Of a DNA stretch of 38,827 bases, positions 31,605 to 38,827 are shown piece by piece. The position numbers and the translations under genes are program-made. Under the pieces are notes generated by a model. The model did no database searches and was not told the origin of the DNA. It saw only the letters and a program-made list of their open reading frames with translations. Source of the stretch: Sulfurospirillum sp964466465 (GTDB taxonomy: Bacteria > Campylobacterota > Campylobacteria > Campylobacterales > Sulfurospirillaceae); the NCBI GenBank assembly GCA_964466465.1, contig CAYXNJ010000021.1:1-38827 (forward strand). The letters run 5' to 3'. Positions within the stretch are counted from its first letter, which is position 1. Each line of letters begins with the position of its first letter.

Positions 31605-33025
31605 GTACGGCTAAGCATCATAAAAACGGTATAACACTCCAATCTTCCTACAATCATTGCAACTGAGAGAATCAATTTATCATACCATGTAAAAAAAGCG
31701 TAGTTTTGTGCGGGGCCAGTTAAGTTAAGGCCTGGTCCAATATTGCCAATCATCGCAATAGATGTGCTAAATGCTGTTAAGAAGTCAAAGCCTCTTGCAA
31801 ATAGGTATAACGTCACCAAAAATGCTGTTAAAATAAAGAGTGCAAAGAATCCAAAAACAGAGTTAATCACAGAGCTTTTGATTTGCTTACCATCGACAAA
31901 AATAGAGGTGATGACATCGGGTTGAATGGTACGTTTGATTTCTAGCGCAATATTTTTAAAAAAGAGCACATAACGAATCATTTTAATACCACCTGCGGTT
32001 GATCCACTATTGGCACTCATCATCATTGCTATAATGGCAATCATCAACGCGAACTGTCCCCATTTTTCATAATCCAATGAAGCAAATCCTGTAGTAGTTG
32101 CTAAGGTTGCAACTGTAAAGAATGAGTGCATTAAAGAGTAATAAAATGTATCTTGACTGCTAGTCACATGAATGAGTGCTAAAAGAAGCGATAGCGCAAC
32201 AATCAGTCCTATATACCAGTGGTTTTCTTCTGTATTAAATGCAGTTTTGTCTCCATTAAAAAAGCGAATATGCGCTAAAAAGTTGATACCTGAGATAACC
32301 ATAAAAAAAGTTGTTGTCCAAATGACACCATCGCTAAATCCAGCTAAAGAGGTGTTTTTTGTCGAAAAACCACCTGTAGAAATAGTCGCGAAAGCATGAT
32401 TAATCGCATCAAACCAGTTCATCCCAAAGAGCATTAACAGCACGAAATTGAGTAGGGTAAAGAGAATATAAACAGCCCAAATACGTTTCGAGGTATCTTT
32501 GATTTTTGGTGTGATTTTATCCATGGAAATACCCGTGGATTCAGCTTTGAAAAGGCTAACAGAACCACTTGGATTAATCAAAGGCAATAACCCAACACCA
32601 AGGACAATAATACCAATACCTCCAATCCAGTGCATCAAACTTCTGTGAAAGAGAATGGATTTTGGCAGAATCTCCACATCGGTATAAACACTCGCCCCTG
32701 TGGTGGTAAAACCACTTACTGCTTCAAAAAAAGCACCTGCAGGATCAATTTTGGTGTACAAAACCATAGGAATTGCACCACCAATTCCCAAAAGAACCCA
32801 AATAAAATTAACGGAGATAATGCTCTCTTTAATACCCAAAATCATCTCATCATTTTTAAGAATGAGGAACGTTGAGAGATTGACAGTGAAGAGTGCAAAC
32901 ATAACGACAGTATAAATAAAAACATCCTCATTATAGAAAAAGCCTACAATCGGAGGAATGAGAAAAAGAAAAAAGACAACGAGTCCAACGGCTGAGACAA
33001 ATTTTAAAATACTTTTAATACTCAT
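31586..33025 (-). CDS. trkH: Trk/Ktr-type potassium uptake membrane subunit
   Basis: A 479-residue integral membrane protein of the TrkH family. The four pore repeats are visible through their filter glycines: SGFTTTGASVY, TISTGGFSTKN, TTTGFASLDY and NIGPGLNLTGP. It imports K+ and is gated by the NAD-binding TrkA subunit encoded 14 bases upstream on the same strand. Its length is typical of TrkH (about 480). The C-terminal end overlaps a hairpin shared with the convergent aminotransferase gene. No Kdp system is visible in the window. Confidence 0.95.
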   Translation of the reverse strand: MSIKSILKFVSAVGLVVFFLFLIPPIVGFFYNEDVFIYTVVMFALFTVNLSTFLILKNDEMILGIKESIISVNFIWVLLGIGGAIPMVLYTKIDPAGAFFEAVSGFTTTGASVYTDVEILPKSILFHRSLMHWIGGIGIIVLGVGLLPLINPSGSVSLFKAESTGISMDKITPKIKDTSKRIWAVYILFTLLNFVLLMLFGMNWFDAINHAFATISTGGFSTKNTSLAGFSDGVIWTTTFFMVISGINFLAHIRFFNGDKTAFNTEENHWYIGLIVALSLLLALIHVTSSQDTFYYSLMHSFFTVATLATTTGFASLDYEKWGQFALMIAIIAMMMSANSGSTAGGIKMIRYVLFFKNIALEIKRTIQPDVITSIFVDGKQIKSSVINSVFGFFALFILTAFLVTLYLFARGFDFLTAFSTSIAMIGNIGPGLNLTGPAQNYAFFTWYDKLILSVAMIVGRLECYTVFMMLSRTFWKKF

Positions 33026-33039
33026 GGCACTCTTTTAGC

Positions 33040-34380
33040 TTACATATTTTGTTGAAGCCACTTGGCAACAACTTCAAAATCAGACTCTTTGGTAAAAGCC
33101 ACAATCACATCATCCTTTTGGAATGCAGGGATGAGGCGGTACTCATAGATGTCATTATCGCGAATAATAATAAAATGACCTCGATCATCCACTTTATCAG
33201 GAAGCGGAAGTTTTTCGCCAATTAACGAGGAAGTTTCATCAATTCTTCGCATCAGCACAGAGCCTTCTCCTCCACAAAATTTCTTTTGGATAAACGTATT
33301 GTTGGATTGGATTCGCTCTAAAATGGTGTAATAAGCATTGATTTTTTCACCTCTGACTACTTCGATGTTGAGGTTACGCATTAAAGAAGAGTAGGCGATG
33401 TCATTGTTAATACCAATGATTTTTTTAATCCCTTTTTGTTTGGCTTCGATACATTTGGTGATGTTATACTCATCATTTTTTGTCGCAGCAATGAACATGT
33501 CAGTATCGAAACGGGTTTTGTTAACGATATGGTCTGCATCATACGTTGTTTTTAGTACCGTTGCTTTGTTTTTAAGCTCAATGTTGGCTTTACGACACAG
33601 TTCAATATTTTTATCCATAATTTGAACATCAATCCCTTTTTTAAGGAGTACCTTTGCAATTTCAATACCTAACGAGTCTGCTCCAAAGATAACACAATTC
33701 TTAATAGGAGAAGGAGGTTCGCTGCTCTCACAAACGAGGGCACGCAGTGATTGAATAGCTGTTGGAAACGCTAAAAAATAGACCAAATCATTAGGAAGCA
33801 TGGTCTCAACGGGTTTCGGAACAAAAAACTGTTTTTTTCTCTCCATGCCTGCAACGGCAAGTTCACCATTCAGCTCGCCGATAAAGGTTGAGATCATGCG
33901 AGGAGTGAAATCTTCTTTAAGTCGTATCGAAACTAAGAGAGCCTTGGTATAAGCAAATGCTTTGGCATTGTGCGCATGAGGAAAATCAATGAGGTGCTTA
34001 AAGGGTTGCGCTGCTTCAAAGGAAGGGACGATGGTTTCATTAATATTGAGTTTTGTTTTGACTTGCTCACTGGCAAAGAAGGTATTTTTAAGACGAATAA
34101 TTTTACGTTTTACTGAAGCGATATTGTCAATAATTAAAGAAGAAAGAAGATTAACTTCATCCGAATCCGTCACCGCAATGAAAAGATCAATTTGCGGATT
34201 GATTCCAAGGTATGTATGAGGATTTTCAATATTGCCACAAATGCCTAAAACATCGAGATTTTCATGAATGTTTTGGATGGCGTATTCATTTTGGTCAATG
34301 ACGGTAACACTATTATTGTGCATGAGGTGTTTGGCAATATTGTAGCCAACTTTTCCAGCGCCTGCTATGATCACTTGCAT
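33040..34380 (-). CDS. trkA: Potassium uptake gating subunit TrkA
   Basis: A 446-residue soluble subunit with two RCK modules. Each has a Rossmann fold followed by a regulatory TrkA-C domain. The first nucleotide-binding motif is GAGKVGYNIAKHL near the N-terminus; the second, FGADSLGIEIAKVLL near residue 225, has a degenerate glycine spacing. The module binds NAD(H) or ATP/ADP and opens or closes the TrkH pore. The gene precedes trkH by 14 bases, so the two form an operon. TACAAT-like -10 candidates lie 35-55 bases upstream. Confidence 0.95.
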   Translation of the reverse strand: MQVIIAGAGKVGYNIAKHLMHNNSVTVIDQNEYAIQNIHENLDVLGICGNIENPHTYLGINPQIDLFIAVTDSDEVNLLSSLIIDNIASVKRKIIRLKNTFFASEQVKTKLNINETIVPSFEAAQPFKHLIDFPHAHNAKAFAYTKALLVSIRLKEDFTPRMISTFIGELNGELAVAGMERKKQFFVPKPVETMLPNDLVYFLAFPTAIQSLRALVCESSEPPSPIKNCVIFGADSLGIEIAKVLLKKGIDVQIMDKNIELCRKANIELKNKATVLKTTYDADHIVNKTRFDTDMFIAATKNDEYNITKCIEAKQKGIKKIIGINNDIAYSSLMRNLNIEVVRGEKINAYYTILERIQSNNTFIQKKFCGGEGSVLMRRIDETSSLIGEKLPLPDKVDDRGHFIIIRDNDIYEYRLIPAFQKDDVIVAFTKESDFEVVAKWLQQNM

Positions 34381-34414
34381 AAGGGTTTATCTCTCATAAT
34401 GTAAAATTTTAATG

Positions 34415-34458
34415 ATTGTATAAAGAGTTATTGTATCACATTCTTGTGAAAAACAAGA
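34415..34458 (-). promoter_or_regulatory. Upstream region of trkA: two TACAAT boxes and a small hairpin
   Basis: Minus-strand TACAAT occurs at 34415-34420 and 34430-34435. A 6-bp hairpin, TCTTGT (34442-34447) with ACAAGA (34453-34458), lies just upstream of them. Which box is used is not clear. The rest of this 133-base gap shows nothing recognisable. Confidence 0.35.
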
Positions 34459-34513
34459 GGATATTTGCGTAAGAGAATAAAGCGTCAAACAAGCCCCAGC
34501 GGGATAGCCAAAA

Positions 34514-34999
34514 TTACTTTCGGCTACCTGATTCGCTGTACTGTTTCATACTTTCAAAGTAAGTATCGCGAAGGACATTGACATAAGCTGCAGCTTTCTT
34601 TGTATCGGTCATCGTAATGAGTGCTTCATTACCAAATTTGTCACTGATTTTAGAAAGCTCATACGCGAGTTTTGATTTTTCATTGAGTTTTTGAAGGGCT
34701 TTAAAAAAGGCTTCATCCATCTCTTTGTTTTTGAGTTTATCATTTTGATAGAGGTAAAGTGCTACACGATACACTTCGTCTTTATCGGTACTGTAAACTT
34801 CAACATATTCAATAGCATTGTCTAACAGTTTAATGTTGAAGTAATTTTGATCTTTCGTAACGCAAGAAAATTCTGTACACTTAAAGCCATTAGCTTCTAA
34901 GTACGCCTTGTCTTTACCGATAAGATCATCTAAAAAACCTGCATGGAGAGAGAGGTGTGAAACGAGTGCGAGTGCTAGGAAAAGAACAACTTTTTTCAT
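34514..34999 (-). CDS. Secreted protein of unknown function
   Basis: I do not recognise this 161-residue protein. It has a clear signal peptide (about 1-20, cleavage likely after SLHA), then a soluble domain with a Cys pair in FKCTEFSC that could form a disulfide. The middle part is predicted beta-rich (YFNIKLLDNAIEYVEVYSTD) and the C-terminal half is helical with many lysines and glutamates. It is probably periplasmic. AAAGG precedes the ATG at good spacing. It lies between trkA and a tRNA gene, all on the minus strand, with no sign of a shared operon. Confidence 0.75.
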   Translation of the reverse strand: MKKVVLFLALALVSHLSLHAGFLDDLIGKDKAYLEANGFKCTEFSCVTKDQNYFNIKLLDNAIEYVEVYSTDKDEVYRVALYLYQNDKLKNKEMDEAFFKALQKLNEKSKLAYELSKISDKFGNEALITMTDTKKAAAYVNVLRDTYFESMKQYSESGSRK

Positions 35000-35049
35000 A
35001 ACATATACCTTTATGTATCAAGTTAACGAATGTAAACCTAAGAAGCAAG

Positions 35050-35126
35050 TGGTGGGTCCTGAGTGGCTCGAACACTCGACCACCCCGTTATGAGCGGGGT
35101 GCTCTAACCAACTGAGCTAAGGACCC
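35050..35126 (-). tRNA. tRNA with CAU anticodon (Met, or Ile2)
   Basis: The reverse strand folds into a complete 77-base cloverleaf with encoded CCA (35050-35052). The acceptor stem GGGTCCT pairs fully with AGGACCC, the D arm contains AGCTCAGTTGGTTAGAGC, and the T arm contains TTCGAGC. The anticodon loop CTCATAA gives CAU. It lacks the initiator features, so it is elongator Met or the lysidine-modified Ile2 isoacceptor. Position 4-69 is a T-A pair and 5-68 is C-G, mixed with respect to the TilS determinants I recall from E. coli. Met is slightly preferred. Confidence 0.92.
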
Positions 35127-35141
35127 ATTTTAAAGAGTGAA

Positions 35142-35147
35142 ATTGTA
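35142..35147 (-). promoter_or_regulatory. -10 box of the tRNA gene
   Basis: Minus-strand TACAAT lies 15 bases upstream of the mature tRNA 5' end. The short 5' leader would be removed by RNase P. Confidence 0.4.
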
Positions 35148-35206
35148 CCTTTTTAATTGTTAAAAGAATATAAAAAATAGATGAAAAAAGAACGTTAAAT
35201 AGGGCA

Positions 35207-36313
35207 TTAGAGTGAATATTTAATCGAACGGTACGTTGGGTCAAACCGAAATGCTAAGAGGTTCTCTAAAATACCAAAAAGAGCGAAAAAAGTGATAAAA
35301 CTACTGCCTCCATAACTGTAAAAGGGCAGGGGTACACCTACCACTGGGGCAAGTCCTATGGTCATTGCAATGTTAATACTCATGTAAAAGAAAATGAGCA
35401 AAGAAATACCGCTCGTAATGACTCTGGCAAAATAGTCTTCCTTAAGAAGAAAATTGAGACTTAAAAGGTGCATAACTAAAAAAGCGTAACAGAGAATAAG
35501 CCCAAGTGCACCCCAAAAACCAAGACGTTCAACCGTATAGGCGAAGATAAAATCACTTGTGGCAATAGGTAGAAATTTGTAATGGGTTTGTGTTGCTTCA
35601 TTGCGTTCTTTCCCTGTCAGTCCGCCTGAACCAATGGCAATAATGGATTGTTGAACATGGTAGCTTGGTTTTTCAGACATAAAATCTGCAATACGTTGTT
35701 TTTGGTAATCGTGCAAGCCATTGTACAAAATAGGACTACTGATACCTACAACGATAGCAAGGGTTATCCATATTTTTTTATTGACACCAATGACAAAAAG
35801 GGTTCCGTATCCAAGTAAGAGTAAGATCATCGCCGTCCCAAGATCGGGCTCTTTTGCAATCAATACAAACGGAAGAAGAATATAAAAACTGAGTTTAAAA
35901 AACGATTTCCATCCATAACCCTTTTCATCAGGAGGATTATGTTTAATCAAATAGGCGAGCATCAAAATAAAGGCTGGTTTGAAAATTTCGGAAGGTTGAA
36001 TGGTAAAGTGAACAAAAGGAATTTCTAACCATCTTCTAGCACCCAGTTTTGCGATACCAAAAAAGTCAACACTTAACAGTAAGATGATCGTAATCCAGTA
36101 AAAAAAAGGGATAACCCATTCAATTTTTTTGATGGGAATAATAAAAAAAACAAGAAATGTTGCAAAGCCAACGGTGTAATAAACAATCTGTTTATTGGCA
36201 AGCATAGCATTGGCTTCGGAGATAAGATAATAAGAGAGAACGATGATAGGAAGTACGAGTATAGGAATTAAAAAATCAAAATGTGTTAATATGCGCCTAT
36301 CAATTTGAAACAC
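35207..36313 (-). CDS. rodA: Rod-shape SEDS peptidoglycan glycosyltransferase RodA
   Basis: A 368-residue polytopic protein (about ten membrane helices) of the SEDS family. It polymerises lipid II glycan strands for side-wall growth together with a PBP2-type transpeptidase. TSDFIFAYTVERLGFWG holds the aspartate equivalent to the essential E. coli RodA D262, and VVGVPLPFYSYGGSSF is the classic family signature near the end. The opening FQIDRRILTHFDF is the cytoplasmic start usual for RodA and unlike FtsW. The GTG at 36313 was chosen because AAAGG is 6 bases upstream and an extended -10 promoter covers the longer TTG-started frame from 36349. It is divergent from rluA. Confidence 0.92.
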   Translation of the reverse strand: MFQIDRRILTHFDFLIPILVLPIIVLSYYLISEANAMLANKQIVYYTVGFATFLVFFIIPIKKIEWVIPFFYWITIILLLSVDFFGIAKLGARRWLEIPFVHFTIQPSEIFKPAFILMLAYLIKHNPPDEKGYGWKSFFKLSFYILLPFVLIAKEPDLGTAMILLLLGYGTLFVIGVNKKIWITLAIVVGISSPILYNGLHDYQKQRIADFMSEKPSYHVQQSIIAIGSGGLTGKERNEATQTHYKFLPIATSDFIFAYTVERLGFWGALGLILCYAFLVMHLLSLNFLLKEDYFARVITSGISLLIFFYMSINIAMTIGLAPVVGVPLPFYSYGGSSFITFFALFGILENLLAFRFDPTYRSIKYSL

Positions 36314-36339
36314 TCTATACCTTTGGAAAGTTTTCGCAA

Positions 36340-36348
36340 AGTATAGCA
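36340..36348 (-). promoter_or_regulatory. Extended -10 promoter of rodA
   Basis: The minus strand reads TGCTATACT (TGn plus TATACT), about 27 bases before the chosen rodA start. It shows that codons upstream of 36313 are not translated from this promoter. Confidence 0.5.
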
Positions 36349-36371
36349 AAAATTAGAGGAAAGTGAACTGG

Positions 36372-37352
36372 ATGGAATTTATCTGTAAAGCGTCAAAAAG
36401 ACTTGATGTTGTCATGAGTGAAACACTGAATTTACCACGAAATCAAGTCGAAAAACTCATAAAAAATATTGGCGTGTATGTCGATGAAAAATTGACACAC
36501 AAGTGCAGTATCAAGCTCGTTGAAGGTAACGTAGTACGTTACGAATTTGTAGAAGCTGATGAGAACCCAAGCCAATATGAAGTTAATTTTGATGTGCCTA
36601 TTTTATACGAAGATGATGATCTTTTAGTGATTAATAAGCCACCTTTTTTAACCGTACATGCTGCACCAAGTGTCAAAGAAGCGACGTTAGTTGATTGGCT
36701 TAAATTTAAGGGAATTAACCTCTCTACGATCAGTGGAGAAGAGCGCCATGGAATTGTGCATCGCATTGATAAAGAGACGAGTGGCGCATTGGTGATTGCA
36801 AAAAATAATGAGGCCCATGTGAGTCTTTCTGCTCAGTTGGAAGATAAAAGTATGGGACGGTATTATCTGGCGATAATCGACCTTCCTTTAAAAGAAAACA
36901 GTGTGGTTGAACTGCCTATTGGACGCAGTCTCAAGAACCGTTTAAAGATGGATATTATTAAAGAAGGGAGAATGGCAAAAAGTGCTTTTGCCAAATTGGT
37001 ACTCTCAAAAGATACTAAAAAAGAGCTTATCGCTGCAAAGCTTTTTACAGGGCGAACGCATCAAATTAGAGTGCATCTTCAAGCGCTTTCACGCCATATA
37101 TTGGGAGATAGTTTATACGGCTTTAAGAGCCAAAATGGTACAATACCAAGAGTTATGTTACACGCATATATTTTGTATTTAAAACATCCAAGAACAGGGA
37201 AATTATTGCAGATTAATGCCCCATTATGGGATGATTTTAATACCTACTTAACACAGCATTTCATTAAGGAAGAAGTCGATGAAAAAATTACTTTGGATAG
37301 CATCGTTAATGGCTTTGAGTCTCATGATAGGTGGGTGTACAAAAACACCTGA
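36372..37352 (+). CDS. RluA-family RNA pseudouridine synthase
   Basis: A 326-residue enzyme that isomerises uridine to pseudouridine in rRNA (or tRNA). An S4-like RNA-binding domain occupies about 1-60, and the catalytic domain follows. HRIDKETSG carries the catalytic aspartate D133; VINKP and GRTHQIRVHL are further family motifs. The exact target (RluD, RluC or RluA type) cannot be settled by eye. An in-frame GTG at 36363 has GAGG only 3 bases upstream, so the ATG at 36372 is preferred, with little confidence between them. The C-terminal 74 bases overlap the start of the FN3 lipoprotein gene in another frame. The order matches the C. jejuni neighbourhood of flpA as I recall it. Confidence 0.92.
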   Translation: MEFICKASKRLDVVMSETLNLPRNQVEKLIKNIGVYVDEKLTHKCSIKLVEGNVVRYEFVEADENPSQYEVNFDVPILYEDDDLLVINKPPFLTVHAAPSVKEATLVDWLKFKGINLSTISGEERHGIVHRIDKETSGALVIAKNNEAHVSLSAQLEDKSMGRYYLAIIDLPLKENSVVELPIGRSLKNRLKMDIIKEGRMAKSAFAKLVLSKDTKKELIAAKLFTGRTHQIRVHLQALSRHILGDSLYGFKSQNGTIPRVMLHAYILYLKHPRTGKLLQINAPLWDDFNTYLTQHFIKEEVDEKITLDSIVNGFESHDRWVYKNT

Positions 37353-38535
37353 AACACCAAAAGAGCCGATAGTGGACGCTTCTTTACCACGCGTTGAAAG
37401 TCTTCGCACACTGGCTGGCTCAACGGAAGTTGGTTTTGAATGGACGCCCATTTACAGTGCAGAAATTGAGGGCTACTATTTATACCGCCAAGATGGTAAT
37501 AGTATGAAAAAAATTGCTACGATTAAAGACAGATATATTTCACATTATGTCGATACAAACTTAAGACCCAATACAACTTATGCGTACCAGATCAGTGCAT
37601 ATTCAGTGGATAAACATGAATCAGGCTTAAGTATGATGGCAAACGTCACAACGGCAGCTCCTGTTGCTAAGACTGCAACACTTGCTTCGGTAGAGCCTGT
37701 TTCATTCATCAATGCCGTTTCAGGACTTCCTGCTCGTATTAAAGTGATTTGGAGACCGCATTCGTTGGAAAATGTTGAATACTATATTGTTGAGCGTAAT
37801 GAGTATAAATCAACTGCATGGGAAGAAGTAGGTAAGGTTAAAGGCAGATTGAATGCCGAATACATCGATCGTGATATTAAAGATAACTATGTGTATCGTT
37901 ACCGTGTCAAAGTCAAAACAAATGATGGTGTTCTCTCTAAGCCAAGCGATACGGTTGAAGCGCATTCGAAACCGCTTCCTCGTGCTATTACAGGGGTAAA
38001 AGCAACTACCGATTTGCCTAAGAAAATTCTTCTAACATGGAATCCTTCGACTACAAGCGATTTTGCCTATTATAAAATTTACCGTTCCCCTACATCGAGC
38101 CTTTTTTATAGCTTTTATGGTAAAACAGCTAATACAGAGTTTGAAGATTTGATTAGTGAAAATGGTAAGACTTATTATTACCGTGTTGTAGCTGTGGATG
38201 TGGATGGTTTGGAATCCAAACAAGAAGGTACTGTATCAGGTATGACCCTTGCTGCATTGAATGCTCCTGTCGTAAGTTCTGCAAAGTATGATGGTAGCGC
38301 TATTTTTATCACATGGGGTGGTGATGAAAATGCGATTAAATATACAGTAACTAAAGAGTTTGAACTCTCTGGAAAAACACAAAAACAGAGTTTTACAGGC
38401 ATTTTTGAGAGTAATTTTGTAGATCAAGATACCGTTCGTGGCGTTGAATATAAATATAAAATTATCGCGATTGATAAATACGGCATTGCTTCTAACCCTT
38501 CTGATAGTGTTGTCATCAAGACTCCGAAGGAATAA
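37279..38535 (+). CDS. Fibronectin type III domain lipoprotein (FlpA-like)
   Basis: A 418-residue surface lipoprotein. The signal peptide ends in the lipobox IGGC, lipidating C20. About four FN3-like modules of roughly 90 residues follow (about 42-126, 140-235, 238-326, 330-416), with repeats of the form YYLYRQD, YYIVERN, YYKIYRS, each inside a Trp/Tyr-rich strand. In C. jejuni the equivalent FlpA is a fibronectin-binding adhesin with three FN3 domains; in a free-living relative the role is more likely in cell-envelope structure or attachment. AAGGAAG precedes the ATG inside the rluA reading frame, giving a 74-base overlap. trmB starts 10 bases after its stop. Confidence 0.9.
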   Translation: MKKLLWIASLMALSLMIGGCTKTPETPKEPIVDASLPRVESLRTLAGSTEVGFEWTPIYSAEIEGYYLYRQDGNSMKKIATIKDRYISHYVDTNLRPNTTYAYQISAYSVDKHESGLSMMANVTTAAPVAKTATLASVEPVSFINAVSGLPARIKVIWRPHSLENVEYYIVERNEYKSTAWEEVGKVKGRLNAEYIDRDIKDNYVYRYRVKVKTNDGVLSKPSDTVEAHSKPLPRAITGVKATTDLPKKILLTWNPSTTSDFAYYKIYRSPTSSLFYSFYGKTANTEFEDLISENGKTYYYRVVAVDVDGLESKQEGTVSGMTLAALNAPVVSSAKYDGSAIFITWGGDENAIKYTVTKEFELSGKTQKQSFTGIFESNFVDQDTVRGVEYKYKIIAIDKYGIASNPSDSVVIKTPKE

Positions 38536-38544
38536 TTGTCGCTA

Positions 38545-38827
38545 ATGCCAAATTTTCACACGCAAACACTGAAACCATTAAGTTACCCTTGTACGTATAA
38601 AGAGACAACATTTCATTATGAAGCTTGCTCTAAAAGGGGCAATAAACTTGTGATGGCCTCTACCCAAGGGGAGAATATTCTTATTCGTATTCATCAGAAA
38701 GAAGGCGGGGGATTTCTTGTAAAAGGAGATAAAGTCACCCGCCCAACGCAAGCCTCTTTTTTGCAAAAAATTTTGATTGATTTTAGAGATGCTAGCGAAG
38801 CACAAGAACAATTTTCAAATATTGAAC
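38545..38827 (+). CDS. trmB: tRNA (guanine-N7)-methyltransferase, N-terminal part (cut by window edge)
   Basis: An open frame of 94 codons runs off the right edge. It begins MPNFHTQ and contains GGGFLVKGDKVTRPTQASFLQK, which recalls the lineage-specific N-terminal extension of Campylobacter TrmB (GFVIKGDKHTKP in C. jejuni, from memory). TrmB makes m7G46 in tRNA using SAM. The catalytic Rossmann domain with its GFGSG motif would lie beyond the window. The position directly after the FN3 lipoprotein fits the C. jejuni order. AAGGA is rather far upstream of the ATG; the start is the only uncertain part. Confidence 0.75.
   Translation, partial: MPNFHTQTLKPLSYPCTYKETTFHYEACSKRGNKLVMASTQGENILIRIHQKEGGGFLVKGDKVTRPTQASFLQKILIDFRDASEAQEQFSNIE

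Noticed and set aside
34459..34513. Short stem (CCCGCTGGGG, and TAGCC with GGCTA) after the secreted-protein gene as a terminator
   Set aside because: Stems are only 3-5 bp and no T tract follows on the minus strand.
34908..35093. Small open frame running into the tRNA on the opposite strand
   Set aside because: Its end is the complement of the tRNA gene, a common false prediction.
36314..36349. TTG-started extension of rodA
   Set aside because: An extended -10 promoter overlaps the TTG, and AAAGG fits the GTG at 36313.
1..38827. Insertion sequences, prophage, toxin-antitoxin pairs, CRISPR arrays, rRNA
   Set aside because: No transposase or integrase, no regular spaced repeats, and no rRNA-like stretch was seen; base composition looks even across the window.

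Overview
This AT-rich window carries 32 protein genes (one cut by the right edge) and one tRNA, tightly packed on both strands. The gene set points to Campylobacterota (Epsilonproteobacteria), most likely a Sulfurospirillum-like free-living member. The clues are a MutS fused to a C-terminal HNH nuclease (MutS7 type), a cytoplasmic FlgS-type kinase divergent from a class V aminotransferase, the order RluA - FN3 lipoprotein (FlpA type) - TrmB familiar from Campylobacter, a CetB-like PAS protein beside a chemoreceptor, and a CowN-like nitrogenase-protection protein. The genus is inferred from memory of these families; no database was searched. No insertion sequence, prophage, CRISPR array, rRNA or gene-free stretch longer than about 150 bases was seen.

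Layout. 1-2.9 kb: efp, a DJ-1/PfpI protein and a chemoreceptor, each with its own promoter. 2.9-5.9 kb: the MutS7-HNH gene on the minus strand. 5.9-8.4 kb: a plus-strand run of DUF2721 membrane protein, CvfB-like S1 protein and YhiN-like flavoprotein. 8.4-10.6 kb: minus-strand hemJ, cowN and a GGDEF/EAL gene. 10.8-15.4 kb: a methionine/SAM neighbourhood (pcm, metK, the radical SAM enzyme AmrS), a host-attachment/baeRF-type gene and an old yellow enzyme. 15.4-21.0 kb: a three-part RND efflux operon whose last gene is that old yellow enzyme. 21.2-23.3 kb: a PAS-chemoreceptor pair. 23.4-27.0 kb: dnaE. 27.0-30.2 kb: a minus-strand run of flgS, a duplicated DUF1538 membrane protein, a PII-like protein and a CBS-domain protein. 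30.3-31.6 kb: a cysteine-desulfurase-like aminotransferase. 31.6-34.4 kb: trkA-trkH potassium uptake. 34.5-38.8 kb: a small secreted protein, a CAU-anticodon tRNA, rodA, rluA, flpA and the start of trmB.

Most of the window is core housekeeping plus sensing and transport. The strongest candidates for undescribed biology are (1) the DUF1538 - PII-like - CBS run, which looks like a nucleotide-gated membrane transport system translationally coupled to its regulator; (2) a nearly identical 28-bp promoter element in front of the baeRF-type gene and amrS, suggesting one unknown regulator for both; and (3) the self-contained MutS7-HNH protein. Several starts were moved downstream of the longest possible reading frame because a promoter, terminator or ribosome-binding site lies inside the extension.
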